NCBI RefSeq assembly: GCF_963675165.1
Contig: NC_087392.1
Span: 637,001-701,000, forward strand
Direction: 5' to 3'
Source: Halichondria panicea
Taxonomy: Eukaryota; Porifera; Demospongiae; Suberitida; Halichondriidae
Length of the DNA stretch: 64,000 bases
Position numbers and translations under genes: made by a program. This document shows, piece by piece, positions 21,401 through 31,924 of the stretch. Position 1 is the first letter of the stretch. Every line of letters starts with the position of its first letter. Under the pieces are notes generated by a model that was not told where the DNA came from, searched no databases, and saw only the letters and a program-made list of their open reading frames with translations.

Positions 21401-22330
21401 AAAACATCAATGGCTACCACGAGCACGACTCGCTACTGGAGCACATTTTTGATGAGGAGCTGACAGAGGAGGAGAAGAAGACAGCCTGGGACACTTACAA
21501 GCAACAGACAGCTGTAGAAGCTCAGAAGTAAGTAAATTGATTTTTTTATGGCTATGGGAAAATTTACTATTATCGATCTCATGACGTATTATGTGTATGT
21601 GTTCTCTTTGTGCAGGTACAACTATGATGCTCTTGCTCTTGCTCTTAAGTCGGAGGAGGAGAGACTGAGGCTGATGGGTGGATCTACACTGGGGCAAATG
21701 CTTGGGCTCCAGGGATCTCTCCCCACTGCACAGATACCCACTCCCACCGCACAGATACCCGCCGCACAGATACCCACTCAACAAGATTTCAAGCCACGCA
21801 CTCAGACAGTGATGTCTCTACCCGGAGCACATACACAAAGACCGTCTCTCCCCCTCACTGCACAGATACGCAAGCAACAAGATGCAGTCAAGCCTTACAA
21901 TAACGCAATGCAATGTCTAGACACCAGTATCAGCAGTTTTCAATATTTGCTCGGAATCAATAACGCAACAAAGGATATCTTAAAGAAACAAGCATCCGGT
22001 TTCTTAAGCGTGGAGCAAGCTAGGCCAATGCTCACAAAATTTGCAACTGATCATAAAAGTCTGATCAAAAAATGTAGCGTCTCTGTAGCGGCTTGTAACA
22101 GCGCTATTGTTGCCTTTAACAAGTCGGGACTATCTCAAAACCCGGACCTTAATAAGAAGATTGGAGTTAAACGAACCCTACTCGACCAATATTATAAGGC
22201 TACTCTAGGAAACAGAGCACAAGGAGGCCAAAATGTGTCTGCGATAAACTCCATGGGTCAAAGTTCATCCTCCTCGGCAGGCTCATCATTGGCAATATCT
22301 GAACCAACTGTTAGCAGTAGCATTGACTAA
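12954..22330 (+). CDS. ATRX: ATRX chromatin remodeller with ADD domain and SNF2 helicase
   Basis: ATRX, with DAXX, deposits H3.3 at repeats and resolves G-quadruplex DNA. Exons join in phase from ATG 12954 (or 12975) through small exons ending at about 13052, 13340 and 13675. Long Ser/Lys/Asp-rich exons follow (13732-14889, 15140-16045, 16099-17623). The ADD domain spans the junction near 16050: [30 protein letters not shown]. The SNF2 motor starts at about 17745: [10 protein letters not shown] (Walker A), [13 protein letters not shown] (DEGH box, as in ATRX), LTGTPLQNN, then [16 protein letters not shown] and [42 protein letters not shown] follows, then a tail with AQIP repeats. An acidic exon (19680-19965) holds two KTEPG sites fit for SUMO. 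Stop TGA? No: TAA 22328-22330. About 17 exons. Confidence 0.94.
18338..18409. repeat. (CA)n tract running straight into an ATRX splice acceptor
   Basis: About 36 CA units that end in CAG at 18408-18410, immediately followed by the exon starting CTGAGCTATATTATG (LSYIMNM). No pyrimidine tract separates the repeat from the acceptor. Confidence 0.93.
21721..21780 (+). repeat. Short coding repeats (AQIP) in the ATRX tail
   Basis: Near-identical copies of gcacagatacccac-type sequence encode [19 protein letters not shown], and one more TAQIR follows near 21860. Low-complexity expansion inside the last coding exon. Confidence 0.75.
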
Positions 22331-22554
22331 CATTCTCTCCACTAGTCCATTATCGTGTTATATCTAGTTAATACCCTGCCCTGCCATTCATTGATTAATG
22401 ACATCATTATTATCACTTAATTGGCCGAGTGGTATAATTAATATAACTACATGTTCATAAACACATTTAAAAATTGAGTATAATTATAAACAATCTACAA
22501 ATTAAAGCAGCTATAATTATACAAAATGAATGCAGATAAATTCATAATTAAATG

Positions 22555-24078
22555 TTATATTGCTAATTCTACAAGAACTTCGATATCACCTTTGACCTTA
22601 AAAATCCCTATGGGGTGGTATGTTAGCTTCTGATTTGGGTCGACAGTCAACTTGAATCGATTGACAATCGTAGCCACAACAACTTTCTCTTCGTTAAGTG
22701 CAAAGTTCTGTCCAATGCAGTTGCGATAGCCAGCAGAAAATGGAATATAAGCATACGGATCTCGACCCTCTGAATTCTCAGGAGTGAATCGTAGCGGATC
22801 GTACTCGTTAGGATTCTCCCACACGTCTGGATGGCGGTGATATTGGTATGATTTGACAACAGCACGGGTGCCTTTGGGGACCAGAACACCTTCAAATTCT
22901 GTGTCATCAGAGAGAACTCTAAAGAAGTCAGTGACAGGAGGGTAGAGTCTCATGGCCTCCTTGATGGCCCACTGAGTATACTTGAGCTCTTTAAGATCAT
23001 CATAGTTGAGGGTGTCTCGTCCCTGAAGCACACTCCTCACCTCCTCACGCACTTTCTCCTGGGCCTCAGGATGCTTTGCTAGACAGTAGAGGGTCCAGCA
23101 CATCCCACTGGTCGTCGTGTCATGGCCTTCAAACATGAACGTGTCCACTTCATCTCTAATCTCAAGGTCAGTGAGTCCCTCCCCAGTTTCATCCTCAGCC
23201 GTCAATAGAATATCGAGAAAATCCAGATATTTGTGGTGTCTCTTTGCATTCCTTAAAGCATCATCTCTGTTTTTTGTGTTTTTATCCAAACCAAGTACAT
23301 TTTTACGCTCTGCAATGACATTCTCTGAGTGGGTGTGGGCCATGTCACAGTATTTCTTCATGGTTCGTCCTGTTGGTGTTTTCCAGTAATACCAGTCCAT
23401 GTGATATAGTGGATTCAGGTATCTGTCCACAATCATCTCCAGAATAGTCAGTACAGCTTTCACATACTCTTGAGTGTTCCTCACATCTTGGCAGTTGCTT
23501 TTATGACTACAGGCACATTGCAGTACAATATCGAGTGACAGCATGCTGACAGTATTAAACAGTTTTACAGGTTCTTTCTGCCTCACATTTTCCTCCCATT
23601 TGCTGCAAAGCACATCCACACAAGTGCTGTATACAGGAATGTAAGATTTTAAGATTTCGTAATGGAAACCTGGAGTTAGAAGACGTCTATTTCGAGCCCA
23701 TTTCTTGCCATTAGACAATAACAGTCCATCCCCTAGCCAGGGTCGAAGCAATCTATACAGAGAATCATCTTTGGGTTCTTTCAGAATCTTCTTGATTGCT
23801 GTAGGATGCATGATTTCAATCTCCATTAGAAAAGGACCAATCCATCTTTTTGTTACTTTCCACCTATTACTCTGCACCAGTCCCAGACTTATAGCATACC
23901 AATCGTGGAAGGACGCTGCGATTTGGTGAGCATTGCCCCATAGCCAGTGCTGTGGTACCCCAGGCAACAGTCGAGAGGCACACAGCTGTCTGTAGTAATG
24001 GTAGATAGTAGAAGGCAGTCTGAAGTAGAACAAGGCAACAAGGAAAAGAGCTGCAATCACTAGCAATTGCACATCCAT
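22555..24078 (-). CDS. Cytochrome P450, CYP4-like, single exon
   Basis: A complete 507-residue microsomal P450 in one uninterrupted exon. An N-terminal membrane anchor (LLVIAALFLVALFYF) is followed by LPGVPQHWLWGN. The I-helix FMFEGHDTTTSG carries the glutamate that in CYP4 enzymes can bind haem covalently. The K-helix is KEAMRLYPPV (ExxR), the PERF-like region is YDPLRFTPEN, and the haem loop is PFSAGYRNCIGQNFA with its cysteine thiolate. CYP4 enzymes hydroxylate fatty acids and related lipids at the terminal carbon; the substrate here cannot be told. It is the only large complete gene here without introns. It faces a TNFR-like gene across 144 bp and converges on ATRX. The family is certain, the subfamily probable. 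Confidence 0.93.
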   Translation of the reverse strand: MDVQLLVIAALFLVALFYFRLPSTIYHYYRQLCASRLLPGVPQHWLWGNAHQIAASFHDWYAISLGLVQSNRWKVTKRWIGPFLMEIEIMHPTAIKKILKEPKDDSLYRLLRPWLGDGLLLSNGKKWARNRRLLTPGFHYEILKSYIPVYSTCVDVLCSKWEENVRQKEPVKLFNTVSMLSLDIVLQCACSHKSNCQDVRNTQEYVKAVLTILEMIVDRYLNPLYHMDWYYWKTPTGRTMKKYCDMAHTHSENVIAERKNVLGLDKNTKNRDDALRNAKRHHKYLDFLDILLTAEDETGEGLTDLEIRDEVDTFMFEGHDTTTSGMCWTLYCLAKHPEAQEKVREEVRSVLQGRDTLNYDDLKELKYTQWAIKEAMRLYPPVTDFFRVLSDDTEFEGVLVPKGTRAVVKSYQYHRHPDVWENPNEYDPLRFTPENSEGRDPYAYIPFSAGYRNCIGQNFALNEEKVVVATIVNRFKLTVDPNQKLTYHPIGIFKVKGDIEVLVELAI

Positions 24079-24222
24079 TCTTCACTTTTCACATTCAATG
24101 TAGACACACCTACATATTTTGATTGCTGACATCATCAAAACCTAGGAACAATAGCAAAACAAAAATCTTAGTCATGCAAGAGTGAGTCAGAGCAGAGATA
24201 AATGGTCTGATCAGAGCTAGCT
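24079..24222. promoter_or_regulatory. Shared promoter gap of the CYP4-like and TNFR-like genes
   Basis: 144 bp between opposing start codons; both promoters must lie here or reach into the first exons. No specific site recognised. Confidence 0.5.
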
Positions 24223-25255
24223 ATGGGTTTCTATGTTATTGTTGAAATCTTAGAGACTGGTGCTTTAATGCTGATTAGTTTTGTTCTGCTGTCAAAAATA
24301 CAAGTAAGTTTGAAAATAGTTAATAATTTGGGGAATCCCCAGGGGAATGTCTTGTGTTTACTCCTGGTTTTATCTGTGTGCATGTTTTCATTTATACACA
24401 CACATTATAATTATGTAGGGTGGGTTATCTCTGCCTGTCTGTGAGAGTGGATACTACCTGAACCAAACCTGCACACCGTGTTCTGTTTGCTCGCAAGGCT
24501 ATGGAGTGCAACACAACTGTCAGGGGTCCCAAGACACTGTCTGCATGCAGTGCACAGACGGGCAATATTCTAAATTGAGGTCTACTAACATGTACTGCAC
24601 TAGTTGTACTGACTGTACAGTATTAAACAAAGCACTGATTTCTGAATGTACACTGGAGCAGGACTCTGTGTGTGGAGGCTGCAGTCTTGGCCACTTCCTT
24701 CAGATCAGCCGTGATGGCAGCATACAGTGTGCTCAGTGCTCACAGTGTCCCCCTGGCACAGAAGCAGTGAGGTGGTTTGAGTGCTCAGAGCTGCCAGAGA
24801 ATCAACAATGTGCTCCTGGTAATTGCTTTAGTGAATTATGCAACCAATAGACTGCACTTGTTTAACACCTAGTGCATACCTTTAAGAATAGCTATGCATG
24901 AAGTGCAGCCATTCTCAAACCATAATTATAATTATACAGCAGTCGTTGTGCTCTCCCCTCAGGCTACATAGCAGAGACCCCAGCTGAGCCAGCAGCTACC
25001 ACTCCACAGAGTCACAATGTAAACCTGGCCAACATGGGCCCAATGGTGTCAAAACTGGGAAGCAATCGAACGGTGTTCTTAGCAATCGTCACCCCTGCTG
25101 TCATTGCCACAGGGCAGCCTGTTTTCGAAATAATTGTCTCTGTTGTATCATTAGCATTCACTCTAATCACTGTTCTTGTGTTTGTCTGTGCTGTATGTTC
25201 ATTTTGTAAAAAAGCCTTTAAACGTTTTAGACATACACGTACACAGCTCTCATAA
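24223..25255 (+). CDS. TNF-receptor-like single-pass membrane protein
   Basis: Three exons, 24223-24303, 24419-24818 and 24963-25255, join in phase to 774 bp (257 residues). A hydrophobic N-terminus (about residues 7-27) can act as a signal. Three cysteine-rich modules of TNFR type follow: CESGYYLNQTCTPCSVC, QCTDGQYSKL with CTSCTDC, and CSLGHFLQI with CAQCSQCPPGT. Next come a Ser/Thr/Pro stalk, a membrane helix (IIVSVVSLAFTLITVLVFVC) and a basic tail of about 15 residues (KKAFKRFRHTRTQLS). There is no death domain or TRAF-binding site, so it would act like a decoy or need a partner. The module pattern is clear; the ligand is unknown. Convergent with calnexin. Confidence 0.8.
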
Positions 25256-25426
25256 TTTTTATTATGCAACATTGTATTAAACGAACACAAATTAATATAA
25301 TTATCCAAAATGTCTATACTATAATTATAATTATTACAATCACGTTACAGTATAAGCCGTACATGACATTTTAAGCATGTGTCTCTATAATAGAAGCAGT
25401 TATATGTCTCCTAGTAACCTCCAGCA

Positions 25427-28400
25427 CTAATCCTCCCGTCTTGTTTTTCTCTTACGCCTGTGAAAATAGTAAATGAGCTCTATTTTATTAATTGTTTTAC
25501 TTACGGTTTTTTGGTATCTTCTTGCTGCATATGATAAGAAAGAAAGGATATCATGAGGAGAAAGTAGACAAGACATCATTAAACCTCACCTTGGTAGGGG
25601 TAGCTGCTGCCTCCTCTCCTTGGTTGCCCTCATCTTGCTCTCCCTGGCTGGCCTCTCCCTGACTTGCCTCTCCGCTGGCCTCTCCTTGACTGGCCTCCTC
25701 CTGACTGGCCTCCTCCTGACTGGCCTCCTCCTGACTGGCTTCCCCTTGACTGTCCTCCCCTTGACTGCCCTCCTCTGTCTTACTGCCTTTACCCTCCTCT
25801 TCCTCCTGCAAAACAATGTGTGTGTGTGTGTTTTCATTGAAAAGATAAATAAGTGAGCATAATTATTATTGTTATAACAATGAAAAAGCTGCTATTATGG
25901 TATCGTGGCTCTTACTTCATCATCATCAGCCTGGGCTGCAAACGACTTATCCTCCTGGCTCTCTGCTGGAGTTTCCTCCTGTGGGTCATCGGGACTAGGC
26001 TCATCCGTCTTCTTTTTCCTTGCTGCCTCATCAGCTGGCTTCGGCTGTGTGTGTGCATGTGTGTGTAATTACAGACGCTAGCAGCATTGAGGACCAACCT
26101 TTGATCTGACACAGCAAGCAGCACAGAGGACAAACGGTATAACGAGAGCCACAGCATAGAGTGCCCACAAATAGGGATAGTTGTTGGCAAGCTCAACAAA
26201 TGAGTCTAACCAAGAGCCCTGTACGGAAGAGAACCACAATGACATAAATATAGTATAACCATTGACAACAGTGCCACAAAAAATGGCACAGCATGGTTGT
26301 CTACTTAGTGGCAACTCACAATCGAAAATGCTCCACCATTGTGTCTCTCTTTCTCCATCTTCAATGTCCACCTTGAAACAAGAACAGCAGTACAGTAACA
26401 CAAAGTCACTGACACTTTCAAACAATGAATGACCACAATGAAAAAACAACAGCTACATGTATCCACACATATTAAAGCACACTCCCATGCCACCTACATG
26501 CTTAATTTTACACTCCATATTCAACAGCTAGTACTGAGTACAATCGAACCAGTTCCTATAAAATGGTGGCAACAAAATCTCCCTGGCCCACTCAGTTCAG
26601 TCAAGTCCACGAAACTCGACTCACCCTTCTATTGCAAAGTTGTTGGCGATGGTGAGGTCACTGGTGACAATGATGTTGTCAAAGTAGATGTTCTCACTCA
26701 TGGACCACAGCTCAAAGCCCACGGCTGCAATTGGGATGAGGCTAAAGAATGGAGTGTCATCTTCAAAGTAAGCAGGGTTGTCAATCTTCCTGGGAGCCCA
26801 CTTGCCCTGAGGAACATACATACATACATCATAACATGAAATATAAATAAGAGTAACACAAATATGTCATGTCAGTTATCAATTTACTGCCAGAGTACTT
26901 TGTAGCAAGGCAAATAACTACTATTTACAAGTAAGAAGGTATGTATGTGCAAGGTATGTATGTATGTGCATGTCACTGTTGGGTTAGTAACAGGTACAAT
27001 GGAACTAAAATGCTGAGTTATTTGGATCTTATAATGATACCAACCGCACGTGGAAACCACTATAGGAGAGTAGTTACTGGCTCACATCATACTCAGGGTT
27101 GTCAATGAGAGGTGCCTTCCACTTGCCCTTGTAGCTGGGGTTCTGGATCATGGGAGCAGACCACTCCCCACAGCCCACCTCATCACATGCCGGATTGGCT
27201 GCAACAATATCACATGATCACTCATTATCCAGATCTACCACATACCCACACGTACTGTACATGCATCAGTACACCACAGAATGTACAGTATGCAGAACAA
27301 AATCATAAAGCACACATTCCTTGAGATTAGCTAATACTCACATACAAGAGGTGCCTCCCACTCGCCGTCCTCCTCCTCGTCCCAGTCCTCAGGGGCTGTG
27401 GCCTCGGGGTCTGGGATGAGCTCTGGTCCCTCGTCCAACCAGCCCTCGGGCTTTTCAGCATCAGGATCTGGTATCTTCTGTGGAGCATCCTCGTCCCAGT
27501 CCTCTGGTTTGCTCGCCTCAGGGTCTGGTATCCTGGCAACGAGAGGGAACAAGTTGTAATGCATACATGTAAGTGCACCTACGTACATAACAGAAAACAA
27601 GATAGAAACTTATAGCTGTTACTAAAATAACATGACACATGAAGGCATTTTAAGTAGTTGGGAAATAAGGGGGGGAAACAGTCTGGTATATTTGGAGAAG
27701 AAAGAAAGGGGAAGTGCTCACTGTTCTCTCTCGTCCCAGTTGTCGGGCATCTTGTCCTCGGGATCATCAACCTCCTTGAGTGGGTTAATGGCGGGGGTGA
27801 GGTCCTCCAACAGGCTGCCCGTGAGGAAAGGCATCTGGTCCACGGTGATGTGGTACGTACCATCAGAGTGGATAACTGTGGAAATGATGTAGGGAATAAA
27901 TGAATGGTGTTAAGTACACGAAAGAGGTTCTTGTTGTGGGCAATGTGATGTCATTACGGTACTGCATTCACTGAAATAACATTCAATGTATTTTGCTAAT
28001 GGACTTACTGAGAGCAAACAGATGAGTTTTCTTGTCCTCAAAGAAGTCCATCTTTCCGCCTGCTTGTTTCGAGTGTTTCTCTTCCACCTCACCAGTGACT
28101 GGGTTCTTGAAGCGCACGATAAAGTGGACCTTAGAGCTCATGCCGCACTTGTCCGGGCCAAACATGATAGAGTAGGGAGTCTTGTCTCCAAACTGGGTCT
28201 GTGGGCAGGAGACAAAGAGTTATTGCCTGCACACAGTGGAACAGTACTCAAAGGTATAAGGTAAGGTGAGGTCTGAATGAGATTCATCAATAGGATAACT
28301 ACATGTACAATACGTGAGTAAGAGGTGGAAATGACAATGAGAGACAATGAATAATACAAGTGCCCAATAAAGGTCATGCAGTGTCAGCAGCTCACCAAGT

Positions 28401-29164
28401 CCAGTCCTGAGTCAGCAGCGAGCAGCTTCACATACGCACCACCACAAGACAACCCAGTTTGGAAATTAACCTCATACCTGAACAGAGCAACAAAGTTAGC
28501 TTTCCTTTAGAGTCAACCAAATACAATATTCTATTCAAAACACTGCTACACTGTGCATTAAGTCTACATACAGCACTGTATTAAATAACAGAGCAAACTC
28601 TTACTGGACTACAAATGATTCTGTTCCTTCGAAAATAAACGGCTTGTCCAGCTTGGCAGAGATGGCATAGTGCTTGGCTTTGTCCTGTGAGAGCAAACAC
28701 ACAAACACGGTAATAACACTAATAGAGAAACACGAAACAGGCTGACTACTTACAGTTAGTACTAGTCCAACGTCCTCCTCCATAGCTCCCTCTGTCTTAG
28801 GTGACTGTAGCCTCCACACACCTACACACACACACACACAAGAGAAAGTGGACGATAGAAAATGAAACTTGAAAGCCAACACTTGCATAAATATATAAAC
28901 ATAAACTGTAATCGATGAGGGATTTGGACTTTACATGTACATTCAATTTCTCTTACCATCATATTTGGCGATATCAGCATCTGCTCCGTCTTTTGTAGCC
29001 TCTGATTTCACCCATCTCGACCACACTTCCTCTCCATCGCTGAACGACTCTGCGATGTAGACGTCTCCCTCGGGACGACTGGGAGGTTGGAACGGCTTCA
29101 CATCAGGCTCTTCACACACCACAGCTGCCACCACACAAAGCACCACCACAAGACACCTCAACAT
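25427..29164 (-). CDS. CANX: Calnexin, ER lectin chaperone
   Basis: Membrane-bound ER chaperone that holds monoglucosylated glycoproteins for folding. A signal peptide ([19 protein letters not shown]) starts at 29164. The lectin domain shows [47 protein letters not shown] and [13 protein letters not shown]. The proline arm repeats have type-1 [14 protein letters not shown] units (four, about 27350-27760) and type-2 [13 protein letters not shown] units. [14 protein letters not shown] completes the lectin fold. A membrane helix ([18 protein letters not shown]) leads to an acidic tail. The last two short exons restore a basic end, [12 protein letters not shown], very like the RKPRRE ER-retention end of human calnexin; stop TAG 25429-25427. 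About 14 exons. Part of the tail is built from 15-bp repeats. Confidence 0.96.
25687..25776 (-). repeat. 15-bp coding repeats in the calnexin cytosolic tail
   Basis: Six units of about tgactggcctcctcc (plus strand), which code for [10 protein letters not shown] repeats on the gene strand. They lengthen the acidic cytosolic tail. Degenerate related units continue down to about 25630. Confidence 0.85.
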
Positions 29165-29481
29165 GATCGATCGTATCTTATGTGTCTATGCAACTCGAGC
29201 AGCAATTGATCTAATTGTGGTATAGTGGGTTGATCAATACTACAGACACAAGTTAAGTACTCACATTTCAACAGTATGACCTGTCTAGCTCTGTAACTGT
29301 ACTGCTTGCTGTTGTCAGAGGTAAGTTGTTGAGTACTATACTATACTGCTATCCCTGGCCCTATCAGTTGAAGATCTACACAACCACGTGCTCCTTGGTG
29401 GAGGATTCTAGAATGATTCACGAAGGAGGGTATTATCAAGAGTAGAAGGTCAAAGGTCTCAGGAACTAGAGCCAGAGAGAG
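29165..29481. promoter_or_regulatory. Shared promoter gap of calnexin and a small acidic protein gene
   Basis: 317 bp between opposing start codons. It holds one CACGTG at about 29383-29388. I looked for ER-stress elements (CCAAT-N9-CCACG and the shorter ERSE-II form), expected for calnexin, and found no exact match. Confidence 0.45.
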
Positions 29482-30035
29482 ATGAGTACTATTAGATTCC
29501 CCTCACTTTCTCCTCCCCTGTATGAGCCCAGTGATGGCAAGAAGAAGAGTGACCTTCTAGATGTTCAAGTACTAGAAGCAAAAGAGAAGGAGTACAAACA
29601 ATGGGTAGGAGTGAGCTAGATCTACTCTAAAACCTCGATTTAATTAAGGCGACACGTTTAAAGACTGTGTATCTACACAAAACAAATGGTGCTAGATCTA
29701 TATGGGCGAAATATCCAAATTAATGTTGCATATTTAGAGGCTTCCTTTTAACGTTTCCGACTTGTGTGATATAAATATATTAATTCATTTGTAACCTATT
29801 TTTCCCTCCACTGCAGATAGCGAGTCTTCAGGAATGCCCCTACCACTCGCCAGCTGGTGTCAAGCAAACTGACTATGATGCTGATGCTGAGATAGACATG
29901 GAGGAAGAGAGCTTGGAAGACTCTGATCTGGACGGGGACAATGACACTAGCATGTTTGATGAGAGTATGAATCCTTATGTAGATGACTTGGAATCATCTG
30001 TGCAGGACAATTCCTCTAGCAATGATGCACCTTGA
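29482..30035 (+). CDS. Small acidic protein of unknown function, two exons
   Basis: Exon 1 (29482-29604) ends TGG|GTAGGA and exon 2 (29817-30035) begins after CTGCAG. Together they code for 113 residues. It starts MSTIRFPSLSPPLYEPSDGK. A short helix-forming stretch VQVLEAKEKEYKQW runs into IASLQECPYHSPAGVKQTDY, which is the most conserved-looking part. The C-terminal half is strongly acidic (DMEEESLEDSDLDGDND) and ends SSSNDAP. There is no signal peptide or membrane segment. I do not recognise the family. It is head-to-head with calnexin and converges on a GRXCR gene. Confidence 0.7.
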
Positions 30036-30161
30036 ACCTTCTGTACACATATCACTTCTCCATTTTTCAATTTTCATATAATAATTCTAAACCTGAACGA
30101 ATTGAAAGATCAAAATAATGACATTCTATAAAAATAATAAATAAAAGTTTGTCAAAATTAA

Positions 30162-31699
30162 TCAAAAAAGCGTTTCTGTTTCATTCTCGGCTACTTCTGC
30201 TGTGGGCAGATCATGACTTGAATCATTCTCTTCTATTATCTTGTCTGCTGTTGACTCCACCTCTTCCCCAGGCTGCTCTGTATTCTCTGTTGTAGCAGTT
30301 TCAGACTCTTGCTCTTCTATTGCTGCTGCTGATGTATGATCTTCATCTTCTATTTTGTCGTCTGCATCTTCTGAACATTCTTGAGGGTCAGAGGCTTGAG
30401 AGGGACTTTCATTAGTCAGATCCTGTTCCTTTGTATCTGCCTCATGTTCTGCTTGCCACTGCTTCTCACGTTCAGCTTCTCTGGCTATGTCTGCTACAAC
30501 CCTCTGTCTGATTTCAGCCGCTCTCTTTTTTCGTTCTTTTTCTAATTTAGCTCTTTTTTTCTTCTTTTCTTTCTCTTGTTGTACTCGCTCTCTCTCTAAC
30601 TGAAGCTCCTTCTCAGCCTCTAATGCCTCCCATTTAATTTTCTCTCTTTTTTCTTTCTCTTGCTTTTCTTTCTCAAGTTGTTCCTGGAGCTCTTTTTCTT
30701 TTTTCTCAGCTTCAACGGCTTCCTTTTCTTCGAGAGTAAGTGCTTGTTTAGTGGCACATGCTGGACAAGGTTCCATCCCATTCTCACTGCAGTGTGTACA
30801 TCTGAGGGCCCGAAACTCTGAGGTAAAGTTATTGGCAACACTGTTCTTGCTGCCCCCACACTTTCGACAAGGAATAAACTGATATCCTGCACACGTCTGG
30901 CACTTTGCTGACGTCTCTTGACGCTATGGTTACAAAATCATTATTTTAGCAATATATACGGCGAAAATTAACAACAAACCGGAATATTGGCAATTAGTTG
31001 TCTCAGCTCTCCAGTCTCATTGAGTATCTCAAGATCAAATTTACCCTATAATTATAATGATAAAATTATAGTTTCTAGTAAACCATTATTCACTTACCCC
31101 TAAATGTTGTCCATTGATGTATACTTGAGGCACCGGGAGTTGGGCATCGTGCTCTATACCTAACCTCTCCTCCAGCTCTCGATGAAATAACTGGTGCACA
31201 TAGATGTCCCTCTCTTGGACACTCACTCGCAGGTTGTGGAACACTGTGAGAATGTAGCGACACTCTTCGTATGTGTGCCGTACTCCTCGGAAACTGGTGG
31301 TGTAGACTACTATCTTGCCCTCCTCAGTATTTCTCTGTGTTAGAATATAAGAGATAATTATTGTCAACATTGAACAGTCTCTATAGCTGCAGCAGCCCCA
31401 CCCCCTTTTCTTACTGCAGTATGCAAGTTGATAATTTAGCTATTATATCTCTATGCAGCTGGAACTTTACTAGGTTTTACCTTTACTAGAGCAACCTGGT
31501 TCTCGTAAGTAGCCAAGCCTGCACGCACTCTGTTCTTGATTCCTCTGAGAGTACCATCAGGACCGACTATGTCCAGCTCTTTGATCTTCTCTAGGTCAGT
31601 GAGGTCCCGGAGCCCAGCATAGCTTTCCTTGCGAGAGGATTTACCCGAGGCTTCCTGAGACTCTCTTGTTACAAAGAAGCGCTTGTTTTCTGCAGCCAT
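30162..31699 (-). CDS. Glutaredoxin-domain cysteine-rich protein (GRXCR-like) with a long charged tail
   Basis: An N-terminal exon (31699 to about 31484) reads MAAENKRFFVTRESQ and later GTLRGIKNRVRAGLATYENQ, the segment usual before the domain in this family. It splices in frame (LVK|RNTEEGK) to a glutaredoxin-like domain: IVVYTTSFRGVRHTYEEC, RDIYVHQLFHRELEERLG, LPVPQVYINGQHLG, LEILNETGELRQLI. The redox CxxC is absent, as is typical. A zinc-type cysteine module follows: CQTCAGYQFIPCRKCGGS, LRCTHCSENGMEPCPAC. A roughly 190-residue Lys/Glu coiled-coil and acidic tail then ends at TAA 30162, which is unusual for GRXCR. In vertebrates GRXCR1/2 shape actin bundles of stereocilia. A shorter paralogue lies at 46964-47876. 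Confidence 0.85.
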
Positions 31700-31924
31700 T
31701 TGGATTGTTTTTTAGAATGTGGCTTGAGTGTTTATTAGCCTCGAATCCAGGCCGGATATAATCATAATGGCGGCTCCTATATCTATAATGACATTGCTAT
31801 TTGGGACTTGGGACGTTTGGCTTCTGGTTTGGCTTTAATCAGGAGCATCCTCCTTTAATATTCAATTAAAATTGTAATGAGGTATGCATCATAATCAAAA
31901 ATCACAACTACGATTGGTAACTAG
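31700..31924. other. Gap between STIM and the GRXCR-like gene
   Basis: 225 bp that must hold the STIM 3' end and the promoter of the downstream minus-strand GRXCR gene. It includes a 26-30-bp stretch (about 31728-31756) very similar to the core of the 51-bp RECQL5 minisatellite unit, next to a GGCGGC-containing patch. Confidence 0.55.

Noticed and set aside
29165-29481. ER-stress response element for calnexin
   Set aside because: A CCACG is present within CACGTG, but no CCAAT or ATTGG at the required spacing.
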